Assembly (NCBI RefSeq): GCF_014076415.1
Contig: NZ_CP043568.1
Coordinates: forward strand, 1,674,001 to 1,738,000
DNA: 64,000 nt
Origin: Comamonas testosteroni
Lineage (GTDB): Bacteria; Pseudomonadota; Gammaproteobacteria; Burkholderiales; Burkholderiaceae_C
Direction of reading: 5' to 3'
In this document: one piece after another, positions 16,904-25,150 of the stretch
Layout: the number at the start of each line of letters is the position of its first letter
Position numbering within the stretch: position 1 is the stretch's first letter
Translations under genes and position numbers: made by a program
The notes under the pieces: model-generated
Seen by the model: only the letters and a program-made list of their open reading frames with translations
Databases searched by the model: none
What the model was told of the DNA's origin: nothing

Positions 16904-19090
16904 TCAGCCGGTCAGTGCGCCGAGGATGGAGGCCGAGAAATCGGCCTGACCACCTCGACGATCGTCTCTTGCCCAGGCCAGCAGGCTGTCCGCCGGCATG
17001 GGGCGCGCGTAGAAGTAGCCCTGAAGCTCATCGCATTGCATCTCGATCAGGATGTCCCGCTGACCCGCAGTTTCCACACCCTCGGCCACCACGCGCAGGC
17101 CCAGGGCATGGGCCAGGCGCACGACGGCATGGACCACGGCACGGGCATCTTCCTCGGTTTCCAGGTCGCGGATGAAGCTGCGGTCGATCTTCAGCTGCTG
17201 CGCGGGCAACTGACGCAGATAGTTGAGGCTGGAGTAGCCGGTGCCGAAGTCGTCGATCGAGAGAAAGATGCCGATGCCGCGCAATTCCTCGATTGCGCGC
17301 TGCGTGGCCTGGGTGTCCTCCATGGCCACGGACTCGGTGATCTCGCACAGCAGCTGGCTGGCCTGTACGTCGTGGCGCAGCAGCGTCTGGGTGATGCGGT
17401 CTGCCAGGCCGCTTTCACGCAGCTGGTGCACGGAAAGATTGATCGCCACCCGCATCTGCAGTCCCATATCGCGCCACAGTGCCAGCTGGCGGCAGGCTTC
17501 TTCGATCACCCAGTTGCCCAGGCTGTTGATGATGCCGAAGCGCTCGGCCAGGGGAATGAAGATGTCCGGGGCAATCATGCCGCGTTCGGGGTGGGCCCAG
17601 CGCAGCAGCGCCTCGACCCCGATGATGTTGCCGCGCTCGCTGTCGATCTTGGGCTGGTAATGCAGCTCCATCTGGCCGCGCTGAATGGCGTGGCGCAGGT
17701 CGTTTTGCAGCTCCAGCTGCTCGGATGCATCGCTGCCCATATGCGGCTCGAATACTGCAAAACCGTTGCCGCCATTGCGTTTGGCTGCGTACATGGCGGC
17801 GTCGGCGTTGGCTATCAGGTGGTCGCGGTCGCCATGGTCGGGAAAGGCCACGATTCCAATGGAGCAGGTGATCTGCAGTTCCTTGTTCCCCAGCCGAAAG
17901 GGCTGACTAAGCGCCTTGATAATGCGATTGGCCACCGCCATGCAGGCGGCCACGTCCTGGGTGTCTTCCAGCAGCACCAGGAATTCATCCCCGCCCACGC
18001 GGGCCACGGTATCGCTGCTGCGGGCTTGCTCAGTCAGCCGCTCGGCTGCGCTGATGAGGATCTGATCGCCTGCGGCGTGGCCAAAGGAGTCATTGATGGG
18101 CTTGAATCCGTCCAGATCCACAAACAGAATTCCCAGCCGCTCCTTGATTCGTGAACGGTTGGCGCGCTCCAGGCGCAGCAGGGCATGGATGAGGCGGTCT
18201 TCGAACAGCAGCCGGTTGGGCAGATTGGTCAGCGGATCGGCAAAGGCGCGCTGGCGCAGCTCGGTATTGGCCAACTGCAGCTTGGCATTGGTTTCCTGCA
18301 GCGATTGATTGAGCTTGAAGGCTGTGCTCTGCAGGCGCGCATCGAGCAAGGTGCTGAACATCGCCGCAATCAGCAGCATGACCGTGGTGATGATGATGAT
18401 GGTGGTGAGTTCGGGGCCGCTCAGGGCTTCCGCACTCAGGCAGAGCGAGCCGCTGGCAAAGCTGGCTGCCGACATTCCGGTGTAGTGCATGCCACAGATG
18501 GCAAAGCCCATGACCAGTGCAGCCAATGCCTGGAACAGCCACAACCGCTTGCCGGAGAGCGAAAACAGCGCGCGAAACAGAGTCAGCGCCGTGGCAGAGG
18601 CCAGTACTGCGATCAGAGCGGAGGCCGCCACCAGTGGCCAGTCCCAGGCAATCGGGATGGACATCTCGATGGCGAGCATGCCCAGGTAGTGCATGGCGCA
18701 GATGCCGCCGCCCATGAGCAGCGAGGCGCCCAGAAAATGAGGCCTGCGGTATTCGACCCTGGTTGCCACTCCAAAGGCCAATGCAGATGCCGCGACTGCC
18801 GCGACCCAGGAGGCCAGCGTCAGAGCGCCGCCGTAGCCCAGGGTGATGGGCAGCTCAAACGCCTGCATGCCTATGAAGTGCGTGGCCCAGATCCCTGTGC
18901 CCATCACCATGGCACCGATTGCCCACCAGATGCGTCCGATTCTGCCCGAGGCCATGCGCATGCGACGGGCCAGACCCAGCGTCACAAAAGAGGCAAATAC
19001 CGCGATGACGATGGAGACACACACCATCATCGTGCTGTAACTTGATGTCATGACGGTGGTGGCGATGGGGGTGGAAAGATCAGTGAACAT
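16904..19090 (-). CDS. MHYT-GGDEF-EAL cyclic-di-GMP protein
   Basis: A 728-residue inner-membrane signalling protein. The N-terminal ~250 residues form an MHYT sensor with seven helices and three signature motifs (WATHFIGM, CAMHYLGM, CGMHYTGM), proposed in the family to bind a metal and sense O2, CO or NO. A GGDEF domain follows with the active-site RVGGDEFLVL and an upstream RSSD that fits the product-inhibition I-site (RxxD). The EAL domain has GVEALLRW, DDFGTGYSSL and KIDRSF, the residues needed for phosphodiesterase activity. Both catalytic domains therefore look intact. No partner gene is adjacent. Start ATG 19090; an internal Met 14 codons later is possible. Confidence 0.92.
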   Translation of the reverse strand: MFTDLSTPIATTVMTSSYSTMMVCVSIVIAVFASFVTLGLARRMRMASGRIGRIWWAIGAMVMGTGIWATHFIGMQAFELPITLGYGGALTLASWVAAVAASALAFGVATRVEYRRPHFLGASLLMGGGICAMHYLGMLAIEMSIPIAWDWPLVAASALIAVLASATALTLFRALFSLSGKRLWLFQALAALVMGFAICGMHYTGMSAASFASGSLCLSAEALSGPELTTIIIITTVMLLIAAMFSTLLDARLQSTAFKLNQSLQETNAKLQLANTELRQRAFADPLTNLPNRLLFEDRLIHALLRLERANRSRIKERLGILFVDLDGFKPINDSFGHAAGDQILISAAERLTEQARSSDTVARVGGDEFLVLLEDTQDVAACMAVANRIIKALSQPFRLGNKELQITCSIGIVAFPDHGDRDHLIANADAAMYAAKRNGGNGFAVFEPHMGSDASEQLELQNDLRHAIQRGQMELHYQPKIDSERGNIIGVEALLRWAHPERGMIAPDIFIPLAERFGIINSLGNWVIEEACRQLALWRDMGLQMRVAINLSVHQLRESGLADRITQTLLRHDVQASQLLCEITESVAMEDTQATQRAIEELRGIGIFLSIDDFGTGYSSLNYLRQLPAQQLKIDRSFIRDLETEEDARAVVHAVVRLAHALGLRVVAEGVETAGQRDILIEMQCDELQGYFYARPMPADSLLAWARDDRRGGQADFSASILGALTG

Positions 19091-19335
19091 TGATGTGGCG
19101 GGCCAGCAAGGCCGGTCGGATTCTCTGTCCGATATTGATTTAATGTAACTATGTATTTCTGGCCTTGCCGGCGCAGGGGTGTTGCCTCGATTGTGCTTGC
19201 CGCCTGCCGGGCTGAGCTAGCATGGACCGGTTGTGGAAGTGGCCTGCCTGGCGGTGGGTCGACTTCCGTTTGCGGCCAACGGCAGCCAGATTTCCTCAGC
19301 CAGCTGCGCCGAGTTGTATTGCAAGGAGCGATTCC

Positions 19336-20727
19336 ATGACAGTCACCCGCCAGGAAAAAGACACTTTTGGCCTGATCGATGTACCCGCCAACAAGCTCTG
19401 GGGCGCGCAGACGCAGCGCTCGCTGCAGAATTTTGACATCAGTGGCGAGCAGCAACCGCGTGAAATCATTGCTGCACTGGCGCAGGTCAAAAAGGCCTCC
19501 GCCAGCGTCAACCAGGCGCTGGGTCTGCTGGACGAGAAAAAATCCAGAGCCATCAATGCGGCTGCCGATGAAGTGCTCGCGGGCAAGCACCCCGATGAGT
19601 TCCCCCTGGTGGTCTGGCAGACAGGTTCCGGCACGCAGACCAATATGAATGTCAACGAGGTGCTGGCCAACCGGGCCAGCGAGCTGATGGGCGGCGAGCG
19701 CGGTGAAGCCCGTCTGGTGCATCCGAATGACGATGTGAACAAGAGCCAGTCCAGCAACGATGTCTATCCCACGGCCATGCATGTGGCGGCGGTTACGGCC
19801 ATCGAGCACAAGCTGCTGCCCGCCATCGCCAGGCTGCGTGTCACGCTGCTGGCCAAGAGCGAAGCCTTTGCCGATATCGTCAAGATCGGTCGCACGCATT
19901 TGCAGGACGCCACGCCGCTGACGCTGGGCCAGGAAATATCCGGCTGGGTGGCCCAGCTGGCCCATGGCGAAGCCCATGTGCGGTCCGCATTGTCGCATCT
20001 GTATGAGCTGGCCTTGGGGGGGACGGCCGTGGGTACGGGGCTGAATGCTCCCAAGGGCTACGCCGAAGGCGTGGCGGCAGAACTGGCCAGACTGACGGGC
20101 TCCCCGTTTGTCACCTCGCCCAACAAGTTCGAGTCCCTGGCGAGCTGCGACGGCTTGGTTTATGCACATGGCGCTCTCAAGACGCTGGCTGCAAGCCTGA
20201 TGAAAATCGCCAACGACGTGCGCTGGCTGGCATCCGGGCCGCGCAGCGGCCTGGGCGAAATCTCGATCCCGGAGAACGAGCCGGGCTCGTCCATCATGCC
20301 GGGCAAGGTCAATCCCACGCAGTCCGAAGCCGTGACCATGCTTTGCGCCCAGGTGTTCGGCAACGATGTGGCCATCAATTTCGGCGGAGCCTCGGGCAAT
20401 TTCGAGCTGAACGTGTTCCGCCCCATGGTGGCGCACAACTTCCTGCAAAGCGTGCGCCTGCTGGCCGACGGCATGGTCAGTTTCAACGATCACTGCGCTG
20501 TGGGCATAGAGCCAAACCGTGCGCGCATTGACGAACTGGTAGGCCGTTCGCTGATGCTGGTGACAGCGCTCAACACGCATATCGGCTACGACAAGGCAGC
20601 CTATATTGCCAAGAAGGCGCACAAGGAGGGCAGCAGCCTGCGAGACGCGGCCATTGCCAGCGGCCATGTGACGGCCGAGCAGTTCGACCAGTGGGTCGTG
20701 CCCGAGCAGATGGTTGGCAATCTGTAG
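19336..20727 (+). CDS. fumC: Fumarate hydratase class II
   Basis: Iron-independent, oxygen-stable fumarase of the aspartase/fumarase superfamily; 463 residues, cytoplasmic homotetramer. Visible signatures: [53 protein letters not shown] and the flexible catalytic loop [20 protein letters not shown] 19336 has AAGGAG seven bases upstream; the longer open frame to 19222 is not family-like. Transcribed alone and ended by a strong terminator. Together with the class I enzyme it gives redundancy: FumC usually takes over under iron limitation or oxidative stress. Confidence 0.96.
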   Translation: MTVTRQEKDTFGLIDVPANKLWGAQTQRSLQNFDISGEQQPREIIAALAQVKKASASVNQALGLLDEKKSRAINAAADEVLAGKHPDEFPLVVWQTGSGTQTNMNVNEVLANRASELMGGERGEARLVHPNDDVNKSQSSNDVYPTAMHVAAVTAIEHKLLPAIARLRVTLLAKSEAFADIVKIGRTHLQDATPLTLGQEISGWVAQLAHGEAHVRSALSHLYELALGGTAVGTGLNAPKGYAEGVAAELARLTGSPFVTSPNKFESLASCDGLVYAHGALKTLAASLMKIANDVRWLASGPRSGLGEISIPENEPGSSIMPGKVNPTQSEAVTMLCAQVFGNDVAINFGGASGNFELNVFRPMVAHNFLQSVRLLADGMVSFNDHCAVGIEPNRARIDELVGRSLMLVTALNTHIGYDKAAYIAKKAHKEGSSLRDAAIASGHVTAEQFDQWVVPEQMVGNL

Positions 20728-20742
20728 GCCGGCTCCGTCCTG

Positions 20743-20775
20743 AAAAGAGCCCGCATGTCGGGCTCTTTTCTTTTT
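20743..20775 (+). terminator. Rho-independent terminator of fumC
   Basis: Stem AAAAGAGCCCG/CGGGCTCTTTT with a 5-nt loop, then CTTTTT. Symmetrical A/T flanks, so it may act in both directions. Confidence 0.92.
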
Positions 20776-20822
20776 GCGTCGGCTTTGCACACAATGCGAC
20801 ATCCTTGATGGCAGGAGTCAGC

Positions 20823-21461
20823 ATGCCCGTACAACAGCATCTGGTGCAGGTTTCGGTTTTGGATCTACGGCCCACGCAGATGACGGTGGGGGCTGCCGAA
20901 GTGTCGCTCAAACGCTCTCAATGGGCTCAACTGAAATCCAAGGCTCGCGACAAACTGTTGCTCAGTCACTGGTTTCCTGCCGTGAAAGGTCCTCAGGGCC
21001 GGTTTTTCATCGTGGATCACCATCATCTGGGACAGGCGCTGATGCATGAAGCGGTCAAAACCGTCTGGGTCATGCAGTTGGCCGATCTGAGCGAGCAGGG
21101 CGCGGAGATGTTTTGGCGCGTCATGGAGTTCCACCACTGGGCGCACCCTTATGACGAGAAGGGGCGGCGTTGCGAGTTTTCGCAGATCCCCCTGCAACTG
21201 AGTCAGCTTAAGGATGACCCGTATCGGAGCTTGGCGGGGGAGGTGCGCAAGGCCGGTGGTTATGCCAAGGATGCCTCGCCTTATGCCGAGTTCCTCTGGG
21301 CTGATTTTTACCGGCCTCTGTTTCGCAAGGCGGATTTGCGCAGCAATGGCCGTTTTGGCTTGCCCGAGTCTGCGGTCGTGGAGGCTGTTGCGCTGGCCCG
21401 TAGCGTCAAGGCGCAGTTCTTGCCAGGCTGGTCCGGAGTCTCCAACTCGCTGCACGAATAA
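20823..21461 (+). CDS. ParB-like nuclease fold protein (ParBc_2 type)
   Basis: A 212-residue protein matching the putative ParB-like nuclease family (ParBc_2). The N-terminal half contains the family-typical VSVLDLRPTQMTVGAAEV, KLKSKAR-like basic segment and FFIVDHHHLGQALM, which corresponds to the ParB box with its His-rich DHHH. The C-terminal half has a helical bundle with FLWADFYRPLF. It lacks the helix-turn-helix DNA-binding part of true ParB and there is no parA, so a role in chromosome partition is unlikely. ATG 20823 is supported by AGGAG seven bases upstream. The stop codon is two bases from the SulP start, implying co-translation. Confidence 0.75.
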   Translation: MPVQQHLVQVSVLDLRPTQMTVGAAEVSLKRSQWAQLKSKARDKLLLSHWFPAVKGPQGRFFIVDHHHLGQALMHEAVKTVWVMQLADLSEQGAEMFWRVMEFHHWAHPYDEKGRRCEFSQIPLQLSQLKDDPYRSLAGEVRKAGGYAKDASPYAEFLWADFYRPLFRKADLRSNGRFGLPESAVVEAVALARSVKAQFLPGWSGVSNSLHE

Positions 21462-21462
21462 T

Positions 21463-23133
21463 ATGGACCAAACGCGCAGAGGCTTGCTCGCTCTTCCCAC
21501 CAGCGCCGATTGGGTGGCGGGCCTGTCGATTGCAGGGCTGCTGCTTCCCGAAGCGGTGGCTTACGCGGGTCTCGCCGGAGCACCGCCGCAGGCTGGGGTG
21601 GTGGCCTTGTTCGCCGGGCTGCTGGTCTATGGACTGGCCGGAAGCAGCCGCTTTGCGATTGTTTCTGCGACCTCTTCATCGGCGGCCGTGCTGTTGGCGG
21701 CTAGCAGTTCTGTTCTGCATGTCTCGGCTGAGCATCGCGCCGCCATGGGCATAGGCATGGTATTGGTGGCAGGCATCATCTTTGTGCTGGCCGGGCTGAT
21801 GCGGTTGGGGGCCATCTCCCAGTTCATTGCCAAGCCCGTCCTGCGCGGTTTTGCCATGGGACTGGCCTTGACCATTGTGCTCAAGCAGCTGCCTCTGGCG
21901 ATCGGAGTGCATCCGGAGCACAGCGATTTTCTGCATTTCAGCTGGGAGCTGCTGGCAAGGTTGTCTGACTGGAACTTATACGGTCTGGCCATGCTGGTGC
22001 TGGCCCTGTTGACATTGCATCTGCTTGGCCGCTGGCGAGCCGTGCCGGCGGCTTTGCTGGTCATCGTGGCCGGGATTGCTCTTGATTTTCTGGGGTATGG
22101 ACGGCTCTGGTGCATATCTCCCGTGGGGGCGCTGGAATTGGGTGGTGTGCATCTGGCTCTGCCAGATCTGGCCTGGCCAGACTGGCTGCGCGCAGGACAA
22201 TTGGCGCTAGCACTGGCCCTGATCTTGTATGCCGAGTCCTATAGCTCCATACGCTCGCTGGCCTTGCGACATGGAGATCCGGTTTCCGCCAATCGCGATT
22301 TGCTGGTCTTGGGTGGCGCCAATATGGCGTCGGCCCTGTTTCAGGGCCTGCCCGTGGGCGCCGGCTTTTCAGCCAGCTCGGCCAATGAGGCCGCAGGAGC
22401 CAGAACCAGAGCCGCAGGGCTGATTGCTTGCGCCGTCGTGGCATTGCTGGTGTGGCAGTTGTTGCCATTGATGGAGAGGATTCCAGAACCCATGCTGGCT
22501 GCCATCGTCATGCATGCGGTAGGCCATTCACTCAACTGGAGGAGTTTGAAGCCATATTTCGCCTGGCGCCGTGACCGGACTCTGGTAGTCACTGCGTTTG
22601 CAGCCGTGATTTTGCTGGGCGTACTCGATGGCTTGCTGCTGTCCATGGTGCTCAGCATCGCTCTGCTGCTCAAGCGCATGGCCCAGGCAAGAGTCAGCGA
22701 GCTGGGCCGGTTGGCAAATAGTCACGATTTTGTGGACAGGCAACTGCACCCCGAAGCTCTGGCTGTCCCTCATGTGCTGATTGTGCGTCCCGAGGAAGCT
22801 TTGTTCTTCGGCAATGCCGATGCTGTCATGGCCGACATCAGTGCACGCGCGGGGCGCGCTTCTGGTCTGAAGACGCTGATACTGAGTCTCGAGGAATGTC
22901 CGGACCTGGACAGCACCAGCATAGAGGCCTTGAGCGAGCTTGCCAGGCAACTGGCGCAGGCTGGAATCAGGCTCAGGCTGGCGCGTGTCAAAGATGGCGT
23001 TCGAGAGTTGCTGCAGCGCGTGCAGATTCAGGACCTGGATCCCCTCGCCTATGCCGCCTGGAGCGTGGACGATGCGGTGCAAGGGATTGAAGACCCGGTC
23101 GGGTCTTCAAACACCTTGGCCGCTGAGCCCTAG
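21463..23133 (+). CDS. SulP family anion transporter with STAS domain
   Basis: A 556-residue inner-membrane transporter (SLC26/SulP), about 10-14 helices followed by a C-terminal cytoplasmic STAS domain (last ~120 residues; LILSLEECPDLDSTSIEAL is the typical NTP-binding loop region). The N-terminal LSIAGLLLPEAVAYAGLAG contains the family motif (PqalAYA-like). Substrates in the family include sulfate, bicarbonate and dicarboxylates; which one applies cannot be read here. The ATG lies one base after the stop of the ParB-like gene, so the pair is one operon. A perfect inverted repeat sits in the last codons. Confidence 0.9.
   Translation: MDQTRRGLLALPTSADWVAGLSIAGLLLPEAVAYAGLAGAPPQAGVVALFAGLLVYGLAGSSRFAIVSATSSSAAVLLAASSSVLHVSAEHRAAMGIGMVLVAGIIFVLAGLMRLGAISQFIAKPVLRGFAMGLALTIVLKQLPLAIGVHPEHSDFLHFSWELLARLSDWNLYGLAMLVLALLTLHLLGRWRAVPAALLVIVAGIALDFLGYGRLWCISPVGALELGGVHLALPDLAWPDWLRAGQLALALALILYAESYSSIRSLALRHGDPVSANRDLLVLGGANMASALFQGLPVGAGFSASSANEAAGARTRAAGLIACAVVALLVWQLLPLMERIPEPMLAAIVMHAVGHSLNWRSLKPYFAWRRDRTLVVTAFAAVILLGVLDGLLLSMVLSIALLLKRMAQARVSELGRLANSHDFVDRQLHPEALAVPHVLIVRPEEALFFGNADAVMADISARAGRASGLKTLILSLEECPDLDSTSIEALSELARQLAQAGIRLRLARVKDGVRELLQRVQIQDLDPLAYAAWSVDDAVQGIEDPVGSSNTLAAEP
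23087..23110. repeat. Perfect 10-bp inverted repeat inside the 3' end of the SulP gene
   Basis: TTGAAGACCC, loop GGTC, GGGTCTTCAA. It would form a strong hairpin in the mRNA 21 bp before the stop codon, between converging genes. No U-run follows, so it may be a factor-dependent terminator or a barrier to antisense transcription. Confidence 0.6.
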
Positions 23134-23168
23134 GTTCTGAGTCCTCGGGTGCAAGGCTGATATCAGTT

Positions 23169-24365
23169 TCAAGGTGCGATGGCCCGGTTCAGGCGCAGCG
23201 CATATCTGAAGCCCAGTTGCCCCACGGCGCAGGCAATCAGCAACACGGAAAAGGCCGACAGCGCAGGGTTGTTGCCCAGACTGGCCCCAAGCGTGCACAG
23301 GCCACCCACGGCCATCTGAGAAAAGCCGTAGACGCCGGCGGCCGATCCCGTCAAATCGCTGTGCACACCCAGAGCCTTGGAGAGTGCGGCGGGGCTGGTC
23401 ATGCCGGAACCTAAGGTAAACAGCAGCATCAAAGTCACGACAGCGGGCACGTTGATCAGCTGCAGCAGCGTCAGGACTAACAGTGCAGCCGCGCAGCCCA
23501 GGCTCAGCATATTGCCGCCCAGTATCAACCGCTCCAGTGGCCAGCGTTTGACGAGCTGGCGTGCCAGCGCATTGCCTGCTGCCATGCCGGCCATCAGCAC
23601 CCCCAGGTAGATGCCAAGCTGCGCCTTGCTGGTGTGCAACTGTTCGATGAAGATGAACGGTGCTGCAGCAATAAAGGCGTACATGGATGTGGTGGCGCTA
23701 CCGCCGCCTATGGCGAAGCCCAGAAACTGAGGTGAACCCAGCAAGGTTCGATAGTCATTGCGCACGGTGCGCCAGTTCAGCTTGCCGGTGGGGCGACCGG
23801 TCTCAGGAAGCAGGCGCCAGACTCCGATGGCCGTTAGCGCCCCCATCAGCGCCAGCACCGCAAAAATGATGCGCCAGCCGAACAGGGCATCCAGCCCCGA
23901 GCCTATGGAGGGGGCGATGCCCGGGCCAATCATCATCATGAGATTGAGCAAGGCCAGACTGCCCACGGCAGTTTCGGGTGTCGCGGTGTCGCGGGCAATG
24001 GCGCGGCCCAGTGCCAGGCCGGCGCAGCCACCCAGAGCCTGAATCAGGCGCGCGCCAATCAGCATATTCGCGCTCGGGGCCAGAAAGGCCGCAAGGCTGG
24101 CGACGGTGTAGAGACAGAGGCCGACAAGCAACAGGGGGCGGCGGCCCAGTGCATCCGACATGGGGCCGTAGATCAGCTGGCCCAGTGCCAGGCCGAGGAT
24201 GTAGACGGTGATGGTCTGCTGCATCTGTCCGCTGCTGGCGCCGAAGTGGCGAGCAGCATCGGGCAGAGCCGGGATGAACATATGCATGGCCATGGTGCCG
24301 GCAATGGTGACCATGACCAGCAGCCAGAGTGGCGCTTTGCGTACAGGGGTGACGGGACTTTGCAT
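23169..24365 (-). CDS. MFS drug/metabolite exporter, Bcr/CflA type
   Basis: A 398-residue, 12-helix major facilitator of the Bcr/CflA (DHA1) group. FIPALPDAARHFGASSGQMQQTI and GLALGQLIYGPMSDALGRRPLL show the DHA1 motif A (GxxxDxxGRRP) and the preceding helix 2. It is expected to export drugs or metabolites by proton antiport. The start ATG at 24365 agrees with the family; an open frame to 24674 belongs to the neighbouring gene in another frame. It lies 52 bp downstream of a MarR regulator on the same strand, a classic regulator-exporter pair. Confidence 0.9.
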   Translation of the reverse strand: MQSPVTPVRKAPLWLLVMVTIAGTMAMHMFIPALPDAARHFGASSGQMQQTITVYILGLALGQLIYGPMSDALGRRPLLLVGLCLYTVASLAAFLAPSANMLIGARLIQALGGCAGLALGRAIARDTATPETAVGSLALLNLMMMIGPGIAPSIGSGLDALFGWRIIFAVLALMGALTAIGVWRLLPETGRPTGKLNWRTVRNDYRTLLGSPQFLGFAIGGGSATTSMYAFIAAAPFIFIEQLHTSKAQLGIYLGVLMAGMAAGNALARQLVKRWPLERLILGGNMLSLGCAAALLVLTLLQLINVPAVVTLMLLFTLGSGMTSPAALSKALGVHSDLTGSAAGVYGFSQMAVGGLCTLGASLGNNPALSAFSVLLIACAVGQLGFRYALRLNRAIAP

Positions 24366-24417
24366 ACAAGTGAAATCCGGAACTAGCTGTGAGGTTTCTG
24401 TTGCGTGTGGCGCTAGT

Positions 24418-24900
24418 TCAGCTCTCGGGTAGCGAGTCCGCGTTGGCGCCCACTTCCAGTGCAGCCATCTTTCCCAGCATGGTTTCCAGTGCATCCAGTG
24501 TGGCGTCCAGCAGATCGGGGGGCAGCTCCTGCATGACTTCGCTGCGGACATCCGCCACGATGGTCTTGACGGTCTCGACCTGCAGCAGTCCGGCCTTCGT
24601 GAGCTGTATGCGCTTGACGCGCCGATCGGCATCATCGATGCGTTCCACCCAGCCTTGGGCCTGAAGGCCGTCAATCAGGCGCACGATGGAAGAGCTGTCC
24701 AACGCCAGCGCCAGAGCAAGGTCCTTTTGCCGCATGGCACCCGCGCAGCGCTCCAGGTGGACCAGGGGCAGCCACAGCGCCTGCGTCAGACCCAAGGGGG
24801 CCAGGACCTTATCCAGCGTGCGTCGCCATTGCTTGCTGACCTGCGCCAGGACGAACATGAGCTGGCGCTGACGACTGGACAGTGAGGCGGTGCTGGACAT
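24418..24900 (-). CDS. MarR family transcriptional regulator
   Basis: A 160-residue winged-helix dimer. MRQKDLALALALDSSSIVRLIDGL is the recognition helix-turn-helix, and GWVERIDDADRRVKRIQLT is the wing with the Asp-x-Arg-Arg motif of MarR proteins. It most likely represses itself and the downstream MFS exporter and is released by a small aromatic or drug-like ligand. ATG 24900 is preferred over 24942, since a palindromic operator candidate lies exactly between them. The PQQ alcohol dehydrogenase gene is divergent, so it may also be a target. Confidence 0.9.
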   Translation of the reverse strand: MSSTASLSSRQRQLMFVLAQVSKQWRRTLDKVLAPLGLTQALWLPLVHLERCAGAMRQKDLALALALDSSSIVRLIDGLQAQGWVERIDDADRRVKRIQLTKAGLLQVETVKTIVADVRSEVMQELPPDLLDATLDALETMLGKMAALEVGANADSLPES

Positions 24901-24914
24901 TCCGAATGCATTTA

Positions 24915-24936
24915 AATAGTTGGAATTCAAATTATT
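24915..24936. promoter_or_regulatory. Candidate MarR operator (22-bp imperfect palindrome)
   Basis: AATAGTTGGAA/TTCAAATTATT centred on GAATTC, nine of eleven half-site positions symmetric. It lies 15-36 bp upstream of the marR start. AT-rich palindromes of this size overlapping the promoter are the normal sites of MarR autoregulation. Confidence 0.6.
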
Positions 24937-25150
24937 GCGCAAACAGTATTTATCTTGTTAACAGGGTTTTAGACAAGGATGCGGTGGCCTGCTGTCGTCA
25001 GACATGGCGCCTTGTCGAGTGTGCGTTGCATCGTCCAAATGGAGTGCGGATTTGCCTGTGATGTGGACAGCTCCCGCTTGCCCAAGAATTTCCTGATTGC
25101 TGACGGGAGAGCAGCGGCAAAACGACAAATCACCACAGGAGACAGACTCT

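Noticed and set aside
16886..18154. A 422-codon plus-strand frame opposite the MHYT-GGDEF-EAL gene
   Set aside because: Antisense shadow; the minus strand contains intact GGDEF and EAL motifs.
20823..21461. Chromosome partition gene parB
   Set aside because: The protein has only a ParB-like nuclease fold, lacks the DNA-binding domain, and there is no parA or parS nearby.
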